Shown here piece after piece: positions 1 through 7,458 of a DNA stretch of 16,130 nucleotides. Source of the DNA: JACTOJ01 sp032335695 (GTDB taxonomy: Bacteria; Bacillota; Clostridia; Clostridiales; Clostridiaceae); NCBI RefSeq assembly GCF_032335695.1, contig NZ_JACTOJ010000046.1, positions 1 to 16,130 on the forward strand, given 5' to 3'. The notes beneath the pieces were generated by a model. It was not told where the DNA came from. It was given only the letters and a program-made list of their open reading frames with translations, and made no database searches. Numbering within the stretch: position 1 is the first letter of the stretch; every line of letters starts with the position of its first letter. The position numbers and the translations under genes are program-made.

Positions 1-120
1 AGTATCACGGTTTAATATATTCTCCATATTTATTATAGTTTATATATTTTAACTAATCTCTTTATACTTTCTTTTTCTATCTTTTTCGCCATTTTTAACA
101 TATTGATACACTAGGTTGGG
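1..120. other. AT-rich spacer at window edge
   Basis: No gene can be supported here. On the minus strand an ATG at 27-25 opens a frame that stays open to the window edge (MENILNRDT), so a leftward gene could begin here. It has no Shine-Dalgarno sequence, and the nearest -10-like TATAAT (37-32) lies too close to the ATG for a normal leader. The rest is T-rich sequence on the plus strand. Confidence 0.3.
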
Positions 121-317
121 TTTTAATCGGGACAGTCAATCAATTTATGCAGTAGCTAGGGCTATTGACTGTCCCGGAGAGTGCTGACTCAAATAGCTTT
201 TAAAGAAAAGAAGTTATTCCCTTCTTCAGTCTTAAAAGAAAACTTGTTTCAGAAAACACCGGGACAGGTCTTAGCTCCAAAGCCTTAGCTTCTTGTAAAG
301 ACCTGTCCCGATTAAAA
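121..317. repeat. REP/BIME-like composite inverted-repeat element
   Basis: Four copies of the core GGGACAG alternate in orientation. CGGGACAGTCAAT (128-140) pairs perfectly with 164-176 (13 bp, 23-nt loop). CGGGACAGGTCTT (260-272) pairs perfectly with 298-310 (13 bp). The two outermost arms, 121-135 and 303-317, are also perfect 15-bp inverted repeats of each other (TTTTAATCGGGACAG), so the element has defined ends. The middle holds a third weaker hairpin (197-203 with 232-238, and 208-213 with 221-226). There is no U-tract on either strand that would make it an ordinary terminator. REP-type palindromes mobilised by Y1 (RAYT) transposases have this architecture, but no transposase is present, so that link is inference. 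Confidence 0.8.
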
Positions 318-366
318 AATCAGATGTTATCGAATCTTTAGAATTTTAAATCAACCAAATTCTTTA

Positions 367-2133
367 TCAACATTCTTCTAGAGCATGACCTTCTTCATTT
401 ATATCATCAAACTGCATATTATAAAGATATGCATATACTCCATCCTGCTCCAGAAGTTCTTCATGATTGCCTTTTTCCTTTATGCCTTCATCAGTAAGCA
501 CTATTATTTCATCCGCATTTCTTATAGTACTTAATCTATGAGCTATAACAATGCTTGTACGATTCCTTGCAAGTTCATCTAATGCCTTTTGAATAAGTTT
601 TTCACTTTCATTGTCAAGAGCTGAGGTAGCTTCATCCAATATTAATATAGGAGGATTTTTTAGAAATACTCTAGCTATAGATATACGCTGCTTCTGTCCC
701 CCAGAGAGCTTAACTCCTCTCTCTCCTACATAGGTATCATATCCCTCTTCAAGGCTAATTATAAAATCATGTATATTAGCTTTTTTAGCGGCATCTATTA
801 TTTCTTCTTTAGTGGCATCTGGCTTTCCATAAGCTATATTTTCTCTTATGCTGCCAGCAAACATATATACATCCTGCTGAACCATTCCTATAGAATTTCT
901 TAAGGATCTTAGCTTCATATCCCTTATATCTATACCATCTATAGTTATTTTTCCTGAGGTTATATCATAGAATCTTGGTATAAGATTGCAAAATGTAGTT
1001 TTCCCTCCACCTGAAGGCCCTACCAAGGCGATGTTCTTTCCCGCTTTTATGTCTACACTTATATCATCAAGTATGTCTATCTTATTGTTATATTTAAAGC
1101 ATACATTTTCAAACTTTATATTTCCTACAGGATTGTCATATTCTACAGCATTCTCTTTATCCTGAATATCTGGCAAAGTTCCAACTATTTCAGTGAATCT
1201 CTGGAAGCCTGTTATTCCTCTTTGGAATTGCTCTGTAAAATTAACTAGCTTATCTATAGGCGCAAGGAATATATTTATATAAAGAATGTAAACTACTAAA
1301 TCCGATAGACTTAATAGTCCCTTGCTAATAAAAATGCCTCCCGAAAGTACTACTGATAAGTAAAGCATCCCTTGAAAGAAACCATTTCCTCCATAGAATT
1401 TTCCCATTAGAAAATAGCTTTCCTCTTTAGTTTTTAGGAAAGCATTGTTTCCATCACTAAATTTTTTGTTCTCTATTTCTTCATTGGCAAAAGATTTAAC
1501 CACTCTTATACCTGCAAGGCTATCCTGTATTTGTGCATTAACTCCTGCAATTTTTTCTCTGTTTCTGGCAAATACATCTCTCATGGAACTATTATAAAAT
1601 AATGAGAATACTAACATGACAGCGGTGATAGCTAAAAGTATTAAAGTGATTTTTACATTTATGGTTAAAAGTATTATGAAGGATCCACCTAATTTTAAAA
1701 TGGATATAAATAAGTCCTCTGGACCATGATGAGCAAGCTCCGATATATCGAATAAATCTGTCACTATCCTTGACATTAGCTTACCAGTATTATTGTTGTC
1801 ATAATATGAGAAGGGAAGTTTTTGAAGATGCTCGAAAATATCTTTTCTCATATCCGCCTCCATTTTTGCTCCCATTATATGTCCCCAAGAGGTTATAAAA
1901 TATTGGCAGAATAATCTTGCTACATACATAAATAAAAGGGCTACCCCTAAATATATAACATATGTTAAGATTTTACTCTTATCCGGCATGACATATACAT
2001 CATTAAGCAGATATCTCACGATAAGCGGAAATACCAAATCTACTCCAGATAATGTCATGGCACAAAACATATCAGCCAAAAATAAACCTTTATAAGGCTT
2101 ATAATAGCTTATAAATTTTTTTAAGGTTTTCAT
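367..2133 (-). CDS. ABC exporter half-transporter (type IV, MsbA/BmrA-like)
   Basis: 588-aa fused permease-ATPase. ABC exporters of this class dimerise in the cytoplasmic membrane and use ATP to expel lipids, drugs or peptides; the substrate here is unknown. Residues about 1-310 carry several hydrophobic spans of the exporter transmembrane domain. The ATPase domain follows, with Walker A GPSGGGKTT (372-380), Q-loop glutamine (419), signature LSGGQ (476-480), Walker B with ILILDEATSALD (496-507) and H-loop histidine in AHRLST (531), all intact. I chose the ATG at 2133 because AGGAGG lies 6 bases upstream; an in-frame ATG at 2196 would run back into the preceding gene and has no such site. Only 10 bases separate it from the upstream acetyltransferase stop, so the two are probably co-transcribed. 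A single half-transporter implies a homodimer or an unlinked partner. Confidence 0.93.
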   Translation of the reverse strand: MKTLKKFISYYKPYKGLFLADMFCAMTLSGVDLVFPLIVRYLLNDVYVMPDKSKILTYVIYLGVALLFMYVARLFCQYFITSWGHIMGAKMEADMRKDIFEHLQKLPFSYYDNNNTGKLMSRIVTDLFDISELAHHGPEDLFISILKLGGSFIILLTINVKITLILLAITAVMLVFSLFYNSSMRDVFARNREKIAGVNAQIQDSLAGIRVVKSFANEEIENKKFSDGNNAFLKTKEESYFLMGKFYGGNGFFQGMLYLSVVLSGGIFISKGLLSLSDLVVYILYINIFLAPIDKLVNFTEQFQRGITGFQRFTEIVGTLPDIQDKENAVEYDNPVGNIKFENVCFKYNNKIDILDDISVDIKAGKNIALVGPSGGGKTTFCNLIPRFYDITSGKITIDGIDIRDMKLRSLRNSIGMVQQDVYMFAGSIRENIAYGKPDATKEEIIDAAKKANIHDFIISLEEGYDTYVGERGVKLSGGQKQRISIARVFLKNPPILILDEATSALDNESEKLIQKALDELARNRTSIVIAHRLSTIRNADEIIVLTDEGIKEKGNHEELLEQDGVYAYLYNMQFDDINEEGHALEEC

Positions 2134-2143
2134 CAAATTCCTC

Positions 2144-3079
2144 CTAAATGTTATTATTAATAAGATAAAAAATCTTATGGTCTCTCCAAGCTCCATTTAT
2201 GAAAAGGTATTTTTCACTTACACCTATATTCTGAAATCCGCAGGCTGCAAGTACCCTTTGTGATTTTATATTATCTACCAGAGTAGATGCCTCCAGCCTA
2301 TGCAAGTCCATATCGTTAAAAGCATAATCTATCATGAGGTTTAATGCTTCTTTCATATATCCCTTACCTTGGTGATCAATATCCATAGAATACCCTACAA
2401 AGCAATTTCTGAATACGCCCATGACTATATTGCTGAGTTGTATTTTCCCAATCAAGCCTTCTTCGTTAAATATTCCGCAATTTATGGAAAGTCCGTTTAA
2501 AAATTGCTTGTAGCTTTCCATAAGGATGTTCTTTTGAGTTTTGATGGTATAAAAAATTTCATCCCTGCTAGGCTCATAGGCCTTTAAATGATTTTTATTT
2601 CGGACATAATAATTAAGCATAGCGTCGCTATCCTCTGGAGTCAAAATTTTCACTTCAATATTTTTTCCTTTGAGTCTAAATATATTGGTTCTTTTTCCTA
2701 TATCAAATGCTAGCCTATCTATACCAAAAACAAAGTTATTTTTTTGTATTCCATCTTCTATAATAGTATTTTCCAGCATTCCTTCCAAATCACAGCCTAT
2801 ATCTGTAAAAGCTATAGTGTTAATATCTTCGTGGACAAAAAAAATTACCTTATTGGTATTAGTAGAAAAGAAGATTTTAGTTAAAAATATTTTTAAAGCA
2901 TCTCTAAGCATAATATTGTTTTCTTTTCTGTAGTAGCTTATTTTTACCATGTAAAATTTATTTTCGGGCTGATGATCAATTACCAAAAATCTGCCTACTA
3001 TAATTCCTATGTTATCCTTAATTATATATTCACTGCTGCTTGCTAAATTATTTTCAACTGTCACGCTGCCGTTATTCAC
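2144..3079 (-). CDS. Tandem-GNAT acetyltransferase, RimJ/RimL-type C-terminal domain
   Basis: 311-aa protein with two GNAT-like halves. The C-terminal half (about 138-311) is a recognisable RimJ/RimL-type N-acetyltransferase, with the acetyl-CoA pyrophosphate-binding loop HQGKGYMKEAL (236-246) and the typical closing N..S..V...CGF segment (270-282). The N-terminal half (about 15-127) resembles a degenerate GNAT fold (HEDINTIAFTDIGCDLEG, 83-100) but lacks a clear Q/RxxGxG/A loop, so it may be structural or substrate-binding. The likely reaction is acetyl transfer from acetyl-CoA to an amine; substrate unknown. The frame begins with GTG at 3079, with a weak CTGGAG about 11 bases upstream and an in-frame stop just before, so the start is less certain than others. 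It is the first gene of a unit with the ABC exporter. A role in modifying or clearing a toxic amine is possible but unproven. Confidence 0.82.
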   Translation of the reverse strand: MNNGSVTVENNLASSSEYIIKDNIGIIVGRFLVIDHQPENKFYMVKISYYRKENNIMLRDALKIFLTKIFFSTNTNKVIFFVHEDINTIAFTDIGCDLEGMLENTIIEDGIQKNNFVFGIDRLAFDIGKRTNIFRLKGKNIEVKILTPEDSDAMLNYYVRNKNHLKAYEPSRDEIFYTIKTQKNILMESYKQFLNGLSINCGIFNEEGLIGKIQLSNIVMGVFRNCFVGYSMDIDHQGKGYMKEALNLMIDYAFNDMDLHRLEASTLVDNIKSQRVLAACGFQNIGVSEKYLFINGAWRDHKIFYLINNNI

Positions 3080-3127
3080 ACACCATCACACTCCAGTAAA
3101 TTAATATGTACATAATCCACTTCAAAT

Positions 3128-3186
3128 ATTATACTATATATGTTGGTAAATATATATTGAGATTTAAAATTAATTACATATATAAA
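3128..3186. promoter_or_regulatory. Candidate divergent promoters
   Basis: The spacer between the divergent acetyltransferase and methyltransferase genes is very AT-rich. On the plus strand TTGAGA (3157-3162) and TATAAA (3181-3186) are 18 bases apart, with the methyltransferase ATG 46 bases further on. On the minus strand a TATAAT lies at 3133-3128, but no good -35 is visible. In such AT-rich DNA chance matches are common. Confidence 0.35.
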
Positions 3187-3231
3187 TTAACAAATTTATA
3201 ATTTTGAATCATTTTGAAAGGCAGAGATAAT

Positions 3232-4419
3232 ATGAATAAACAGAGTATTAATAAGATTAAATTGTTCTTGATGGGTCTTAGTAATAGATTTGAAGAAAAT
3301 AATAATATATTTAAAGGGATTTATGTAACCTTCAACGCTGGACTTAAGCAATTTACAGGGGTAGGACATTTTAAGGAGGGCAGTATAAGCTACAACTATA
3401 ATGGTAAGACTGAGTTTCTTAGCTTGTCAGACCTAGGAAGCAAAATAGCTGAAGAATGTGAAAAATATGATTCAGTATCCATTCTTTACAGAGAAAGAGG
3501 CACCGATATACTCATATCTGGTGATAATAAAAATGTAAAAATGACCTCCAGCGACGTTAAAGAAGAGGAGGCTGTTACTTCAATTGCTAAGGAAGCTTCT
3601 CCTGTAGGTGAAACCTCCACACTTTTGAATAGAGATTACTATATAAAAGTTGGAAAAGCTGATGCTCTATTAAAAGAAATAGGTATCATGAGTAAGGATG
3701 GAAAAATAAAAAATGACAGAATAAGAAAGTACAATCAAATAGACCACTATGTAGAAGTGCTGGATGGAATATTAGAAAGCTTACCCAAAACTGAAACTAT
3801 AAATATTCTAGACTGCGGCTGCGGCAAGTCCTACCTTACCTTTGTTCTTAATTATTACCTAACAGAGGTTAAAAAGAAAAAATGTCATTTTATAGGTTTA
3901 GATTACTCAGAAAAAGTAATTGAAGCCTCTAAGCAAATGTCTGAGAATCTAGGTTATAGAAATATGGAATTTCACGCTGTTGATATAAAGGAATATAAAG
4001 CTTCTAAAAAAATTCATATGGTTATCTCGCTTCACGCCTGTGACACTGCCACAGACATGGCTTTAGCTTTCGGTATAAAGGTAAAGGCAGACGTTATCGT
4101 ATGCGTACCCTGCTGTCATAGAGAATTGCTGAACCAGTACAGCTATGCACCTTTTAAAGGCATAACAAAACATGGAGTATTCAAAGCAAGGCTTGCAGAT
4201 GTGCTTACTGATGGCATGAGATCCTTGATGCTGGAGGCTAAGGGTTATGATGTTTCAGTTGTAGAATATATATCTCCTCTAGAAACCCCTAAAAATATAA
4301 TGCTTCGTGCTGTGAACACAGGAAAAGAGAATGATACTGCCATGGATGAATATATGAGCATGATGGCTTCTCTAAATGCTTACCCTGCTCTATATGCTTA
4401 TCTTCAAGAAGAATTCTAA
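3232..4419 (+). CDS. SAM-dependent class I methyltransferase (Methyltransf_32-like)
   Basis: 395 aa. The C-terminal two thirds hold a Rossmann methyltransferase: motif I LDCGCGKSYL starting near residue 193, an acidic motif II in FIGLDYSE, and the pair SLHACDTATD (266-275) plus VPCCH (292-296). The HACD...PCCH combination is typical of the family that includes TRMT13, GSTCD and METTL25-like proteins (PF13679), several of which act on RNA. An RNA substrate is therefore plausible, but it cannot be read from the sequence. The first ~130 residues form an unrecognised N-terminal domain, followed by a probable linker (KEEEAVTSIAKEASPVG). I chose ATG 3232, preceded by AAAGG; a TTG at 3214 would add six residues but lacks its own ribosome site. 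It stands alone on its strand and ends before a large palindrome and a shared terminator. Confidence 0.83.
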   Translation: MNKQSINKIKLFLMGLSNRFEENNNIFKGIYVTFNAGLKQFTGVGHFKEGSISYNYNGKTEFLSLSDLGSKIAEECEKYDSVSILYRERGTDILISGDNKNVKMTSSDVKEEEAVTSIAKEASPVGETSTLLNRDYYIKVGKADALLKEIGIMSKDGKIKNDRIRKYNQIDHYVEVLDGILESLPKTETINILDCGCGKSYLTFVLNYYLTEVKKKKCHFIGLDYSEKVIEASKQMSENLGYRNMEFHAVDIKEYKASKKIHMVISLHACDTATDMALAFGIKVKADVIVCVPCCHRELLNQYSYAPFKGITKHGVFKARLADVLTDGMRSLMLEAKGYDVSVVEYISPLETPKNIMLRAVNTGKENDTAMDEYMSMMASLNAYPALYAYLQEEF

Positions 4420-4465
4420 AAAAGTGATCCTTGGTACCCATAATTTATAAAAGAGCATACCTTAC

Positions 4466-4505
4466 AACTAGATAAGTAGATATCGCGATATCTACTTATC
4501 TAGTT
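4466..4505. repeat. 40-bp perfect palindrome with no spacer
   Basis: The half-site AACTAGATAAGTAGATATCG (4466-4485) is followed immediately by its exact reverse complement (4486-4505). There is no central spacer, and the centre is CGCG. It lies 47 bases past the methyltransferase stop. As RNA it would form an 18-bp hairpin with a 4-nt loop, followed by ATAGTTTTCT, a poor U-tract. It may stabilise or terminate the methyltransferase mRNA, or be a protein-binding or cruciform site. Confidence 0.9.
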
Positions 4506-4567
4506 ATAGTTTTCTATCCCATTAATTAAATTGTTAAAATTATTTTCAGTAACCCTTAAACCAAATA

Positions 4568-4593
4568 AAAATGAGCCCTTGAAGGCTCATTTT
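4568..4593. terminator. Bidirectional intrinsic terminator
   Basis: AAAATGAGCC (4568-4577), loop CTTGAA, then GGCTCATTTT (4584-4593): a perfect 10-bp stem with T-runs on the 3' side of either strand. It sits between the convergent methyltransferase and tcdA genes and should serve both. Confidence 0.9.
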
Positions 4594-4631
4594 ACTTTTC
4601 CATACTTTAATTTGTCTTTTATATTTTCAGG

Positions 4632-5396
4632 TTAACCATTTAGTCCAGTTAAATCCTTAATAACTTCTCCTGCTATTATCATACCTGCCACTGGTGGAAC
4701 AAAAGAGATACTTCCAGGTATCTGCCTCTTCACCGTACATTTTTTGCTTCCATTATTGCATACGCAGCCCTCTTTGCAGGTTATGACTTCATCAAGTTTA
4801 GGTTTTCTTGGAGCTTCTTCGGAATAAACCACCTTCAAGCTGTCTACATTCCTTTTTCTAAGCTCATATCTCATAACTTTAGCTAGTGGACATACCTTTG
4901 TTTTATATATGTCAGTAACTCTAAATTGAGTTGGATCAAGCTTATTTCCTGTTCCCATAGAGCTCATTATATTTATATTATGCTGCTTACACCATACCAC
5001 AAGAGCAAGCTTTGAGGATACAGTATCAATAGCATCTACCACATAATCGGTATCTTCAGTTATTATATCACCCATGTTATCTTCATTTACAAATATCTGA
5101 TGGGTTATTACCTCACATTTAGGGTTTATCAGCATAACCCTTTCCTTCATGGTTTCTACCTTGCTTTTACTTATGGTTTTAAAGGTAGCATGTATCTGTC
5201 TGTTTATATTAGTTAAGCATATAGTGTCATCATCAACTAAAACAAGAGTGCCAACTCCTGCCCTTGCTAGTGCCTCTACAGTAAAGCTTCCAACTCCACC
5301 TATACCAAAAACTACTACCTTGCTGTTTTTTAATTTATCTAACGCTTCTTTACCTATCAATAATTCTGTTCTGGAAAGCGAATGTTGAGTTGCCAT
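4632..5396 (-). CDS. tcdA: tRNA threonylcarbamoyladenosine dehydratase
   Basis: 254-aa E1/ThiF-like protein of the TcdA (CsdL/YgdL) family. It uses ATP to cyclise t6A to ct6A at position 37 of ANN-decoding tRNAs. Visible features are the nucleotide-binding GIGGVGS (31-37), the acidic LVDDD (53-57), the NINRQ motif (63-67), and the family-typical stretch GNKLDPTQF...DIYKTKVCPLAKVMR (150-176) with Cys169. Near the C-terminus are four cysteines (207, 211, 213, 220) that could bind a metal or sulfur, followed by the conserved PGSISFVPPVAG. Length is normal. ATG 5396 is preceded by AAAGGAG at a slightly long spacing. It lies 92 bases downstream of queF on the same strand, so it may be co-transcribed with the queuosine genes or use its own promoter. 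Both pathways act on the tRNA anticodon loop. Confidence 0.93.
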   Translation of the reverse strand: MATQHSLSRTELLIGKEALDKLKNSKVVVFGIGGVGSFTVEALARAGVGTLVLVDDDTICLTNINRQIHATFKTISKSKVETMKERVMLINPKCEVITHQIFVNEDNMGDIITEDTDYVVDAIDTVSSKLALVVWCKQHNINIMSSMGTGNKLDPTQFRVTDIYKTKVCPLAKVMRYELRKRNVDSLKVVYSEEAPRKPKLDEVITCKEGCVCNNGSKKCTVKRQIPGSISFVPPVAGMIIAGEVIKDLTGLNG

Positions 5397-5445
5397 ATAT
5401 AAAACTCTCTCCTTTGTTATCTTCTAATGTATAAATTATTATATC

Positions 5446-5476
5446 ATTATACATAACACACTGCAATTTGTGACAA
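5446..5476 (-). promoter_or_regulatory. Candidate tcdA promoter
   Basis: On the minus strand TTGTCA (5476-5471) and TATAAT (5451-5446) precede tcdA, but the 19-base spacing is longer than ideal. It would let tcdA be transcribed independently of the riboswitch-controlled genes upstream. Confidence 0.4.
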
Positions 5477-5488
5477 TTAAAAACCTTT

Positions 5489-5986
5489 CTACCTGTTATC
5501 TATCTTTTCAGGATACATATCATGATAAAAAAGCCTTTTTTCAGCAACGCCTTCCCACTTGGTACCTTTTTTACCGTAGTTAGCGTAGGGATCTATGGAG
5601 ATTCCTCCCCTTGGAGTGAACTTACCCCACACCTCAATATATTTAGGCTCCATAAGCTTTATAAGATCCTTCATTATTATATTTATACAATCCTCATGAA
5701 AATCCCCATGATTTCTGAAGCTAAATAAATAGATCTTTAGAGATTTGCTCTCTACCATAAGTTCCTCTGGCACATAGGATATATATATTGTAGCAAAATC
5801 CGGCTGACCGGTCTTTGGACAAAGGCTGGTAAATTCAGGACAATTAAACTTCACAAAATAATCATTTTCTCTGTGTTTATTTACAAAGGTCTCTAATGCT
5901 TCCGGTGTATAATCAAATTTATATTGAGTTCCCGCTTCTCCTAAAAGAGATACCCCTTCTAATTCTTCTTTATTTCTTCCACTCAT
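5489..5986 (-). CDS. queF: NADPH-dependent 7-cyano-7-deazaguanine (preQ0) reductase
   Basis: 165 aa, the unimodular short type of QueF. It reduces the nitrile of preQ0 to the aminomethyl group of preQ1, a step in making queuosine for tRNA position 34. Visible: the nucleophile Cys56 in FTSLCPKTGQPD, the proton donor Asp63, the QueF signature ESKSLK (79-84) for NADPH binding, and the substrate-contacting His97-Glu98 in DFHED. The ATG at 5986 has AAGGAG 8 bases upstream. It follows queT by 32 bases on the same strand, so one mRNA under the preQ1 riboswitch probably encodes both. None of queC, queD, queE or tgt is in this window. Confidence 0.96.
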   Translation of the reverse strand: MSGRNKEELEGVSLLGEAGTQYKFDYTPEALETFVNKHRENDYFVKFNCPEFTSLCPKTGQPDFATIYISYVPEELMVESKSLKIYLFSFRNHGDFHEDCINIIMKDLIKLMEPKYIEVWGKFTPRGGISIDPYANYGKKGTKWEGVAEKRLFYHDMYPEKIDNR

Positions 5987-6018
5987 ATGCTTCTCTCCTT
6001 ACCTAAGTGTTTAATCTT

Positions 6019-6522
6019 TTAAAACATACTTCTATTCTTAACCTGCTTTAATATTATCACTCCAAGTATGGCTGGTACTATTTGCCCTATACATAAGCTT
6101 ATAGCTAAGGCACTATAAGGTATATTAAGTATTTTTGAAAGCCATATAGGAACAATAAGCCCTGGCCCCAATACTAGTGGCGCTGCTGCAAACCAATCAT
6201 TTAACTTCAACTTTTTTATTAGATAAACTGCTGCTCCAGTGACAACTCCTACTAAGAAGCCTCCTCCAATGTCATATATCCCCATGCCTCCCATTAGAGT
6301 ATTACTTAGCATATTTGCTATTCCTAAAGGTACTATCAAAAAAGGCATGGCACCATTTAGTGCATATAAAGCTGTAGCTATCCTGATTTGATACTGTCCA
6401 AAAGCAAAGCCTTGAGTAAAGTACATCAGCACTGCATAAAGAGCTATCACCACTCCAGATACAGCAATTCTCTGAGTGTTAGATATTTTTTCCTTTGATA
6501 ATAAATTTGTCTCTGTTTTCAT
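6019..6522 (-). CDS. queT: Queuosine precursor transporter, QueT family
   Basis: 167-aa hydrophobic protein with about five or six membrane spans, matching the QueT family (PF06177), the S component of an energy-coupling-factor importer for a queuosine precursor such as preQ0 or preQ1. Family-typical segments are FGQYQIRIATALYAL, the glycine-rich MGGMGIYDIGGGFLVG and LVLGPGLIVPIWLS. I chose ATG 6522, which has AGGAGG six bases upstream; the longer in-frame reading from 6585 has no ribosome site and adds a non-hydrophobic tail. It is the first gene after a preQ1-I aptamer and terminator, a well-established arrangement for this family. The energising EcfA/T parts are not encoded here and would be shared from elsewhere. 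Confidence 0.95.
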   Translation of the reverse strand: MKTETNLLSKEKISNTQRIAVSGVVIALYAVLMYFTQGFAFGQYQIRIATALYALNGAMPFLIVPLGIANMLSNTLMGGMGIYDIGGGFLVGVVTGAAVYLIKKLKLNDWFAAAPLVLGPGLIVPIWLSKILNIPYSALAISLCIGQIVPAILGVIILKQVKNRSMF

Positions 6523-6620
6523 GTTAAACCTCCTAATTGTTATAAGAAGCTTTAACCAATCCCATGCTGAAGGCAAATATTCCATCTAAGAAAGCTCAAA
6601 TAGAAAATTCCCTACACAAC

Positions 6621-6642
6621 AAAAAAAGGCGCTAAAAGCACC
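6621..6642 (-). terminator. Probable riboswitch-controlled terminator upstream of queT
   Basis: On the minus strand GGTGC, loop TTTTA, GCGCC (one G-U pair), followed by seven Ts (6627-6621). It lies between the preQ1 aptamer and queT, the right place for an attenuator, though the 5-bp stem is short and about 85 bases separate it from the aptamer. A second hairpin (GTATTG pairing with CAATGC, about 6717-6694) directly follows the aptamer and may be part of the switch. Confidence 0.6.
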
Positions 6643-6653
6643 ATCAATACACA

Positions 6654-6680
6654 TTACCAGCACTCCGCTATTTTAAGCAT
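6654..6680 (-). CDS. Possible 8-codon leader ORF
   Basis: On the minus strand AAGGAG is followed 11 bases later by ATG and the frame MLKIAECW, then TAA, between the preQ1 aptamer and the terminator. The ribosome site is good, but the ORF is tiny and could be chance. If translated, ribosomes here could affect the terminator just downstream. Confidence 0.2.
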   Translation of the reverse strand: MLKIAECW

Positions 6681-6725
6681 AAAAATCTATACTCCTTAAG
6701 CATTGTTAACAGCAATACGTTAAAA

Positions 6726-6765
6726 TCCTAGTTTTGTTTATAGACAGGATGGTTTCGAACTGTCT
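6726..6765 (-). promoter_or_regulatory. preQ1-I riboswitch aptamer
   Basis: Read on the minus strand from 6765: stem arm AGACAG, loop TTCGAAACCATC, stem arm CTGTCT, then the A-rich tail ATAAACAAAACTAGGA. This matches the compact preQ1 class I aptamer: a short P1 hairpin with a TTCG...ACC loop and a tail of the AAAACTAGG type that folds back into the loop as an H-type pseudoknot. ATCC in the loop/stem junction can pair with GGAT at the tail end. It begins about 10 bases after the predicted transcription start and lies upstream of queT and queF, whose pathway makes or takes up preQ1. The class normally reduces expression when preQ1 is bound. Confidence 0.88.
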
Positions 6766-6781
6766 TATTAAGTTTCAATTC

Positions 6782-6810
6782 ATTATATTATATTTATGAA
6801 GCAAAAACAA
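6782..6810 (-). promoter_or_regulatory. Promoter of the riboswitch-queT-queF unit
   Basis: On the minus strand TTGTTT (6810-6805) and TATAAT (6787-6782) are separated by exactly 17 bases. Transcription would begin near 6775, just before the aptamer. Confidence 0.75.
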
Positions 6811-6881
6811 TACAATTGATATATATGCTATTATATGATATAAATTACATATTAGTATTTTTATATAGGGGGTGTATTTCT

Positions 6882-7412
6882 ATGTACGTTGGTAACAAAG
6901 TTAGACTTAGGGAATACAGAGAGGACGATGTAAAAAAAGCTTGGGAATATATTAATGACAGCGAAACAAAAAATCTGCTGACACCAGGCATACCTTTTCC
7001 ATTAACATTTAACGAAGAAAAAAAATGGTTTGAAAGTATTTCTTCCTCTAAGGATACCTATAATTTTGCTATAGAAACCCTAAGTGACAGCAAATATATT
7101 GGTGGCTGCGGAATAAATAAGATAGATTGGAAAAACAGCGTAGCTATAGTTGGTATCTTCATAGGAGATAAAAATTACTGGGGTAATGGCTACGGAACCG
7201 ATGCTATGAAAACCCTGATTAATTTTATATTTAATGAGATGAATATAAATAAGATCAGACTTCATGTTTATTCCTTTAATAAAAGAGCTATTAAAAGCTA
7301 TGAGAAATGCGGATTTAAACAAGAGGGTATCTTAAGACAAGAGATATTTAAAAGCGGAAAATATTATGACGAAATTGTAATGGGAATTCTAAAAGAAGAA
7401 TTTTTTAAATAG
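6882..7412 (+). CDS. GNAT-family N-acetyltransferase (RimJ/RimL type)
   Basis: 176 aa, full length for a single-domain acetyltransferase of the RimJ/RimL/SpeG-like group. It should transfer acetyl from acetyl-CoA to a protein N-terminus, polyamine or other amine; the substrate is not readable. Visible: N-terminal VRLREYREDDV typical of the family, the central GGCGINKIDW, the acetyl-CoA loop YWGNGYGTDAM (99-109), and the late segment RLHVYSFNKRAIKSYEKCGF with the usual asparagine and tyrosine. ATG 6882 follows AGGGGGTG by about seven bases; an upstream in-frame ATG at 6816 lies in the promoter region and lacks a ribosome site. It is divergent from the queuosine block and stands alone. It is unrelated in architecture to the two-domain acetyltransferase at 2144-3079. 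Confidence 0.9.
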   Translation: MYVGNKVRLREYREDDVKKAWEYINDSETKNLLTPGIPFPLTFNEEKKWFESISSSKDTYNFAIETLSDSKYIGGCGINKIDWKNSVAIVGIFIGDKNYWGNGYGTDAMKTLINFIFNEMNINKIRLHVYSFNKRAIKSYEKCGFKQEGILRQEIFKSGKYYDEIVMGILKEEFFK

Positions 7413-7458
7413 ATTTAGTCAAAATACTTCAAATTATCTTGCTTAAAAATTATGACTA

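Noticed and set aside
1..37. A leaderless gene start with TATAAT directly before ATG at 27 on the minus strand
   Set aside because: No -35 box, no ribosome site and only nine codons visible; the evidence is too thin for a gene call.
2670..2933. 87-codon plus-strand frame inside the acetyltransferase gene
   Set aside because: It lies wholly antisense to a well-supported GNAT gene, has no ribosome site, and its translation shows no domain.
6747..6764. TTTCGAA between short complementary arms, resembling a tRNA T-arm
   Set aside because: No acceptor, D or anticodon arms surround it, and on the other strand it is exactly the loop of the preQ1-I aptamer.
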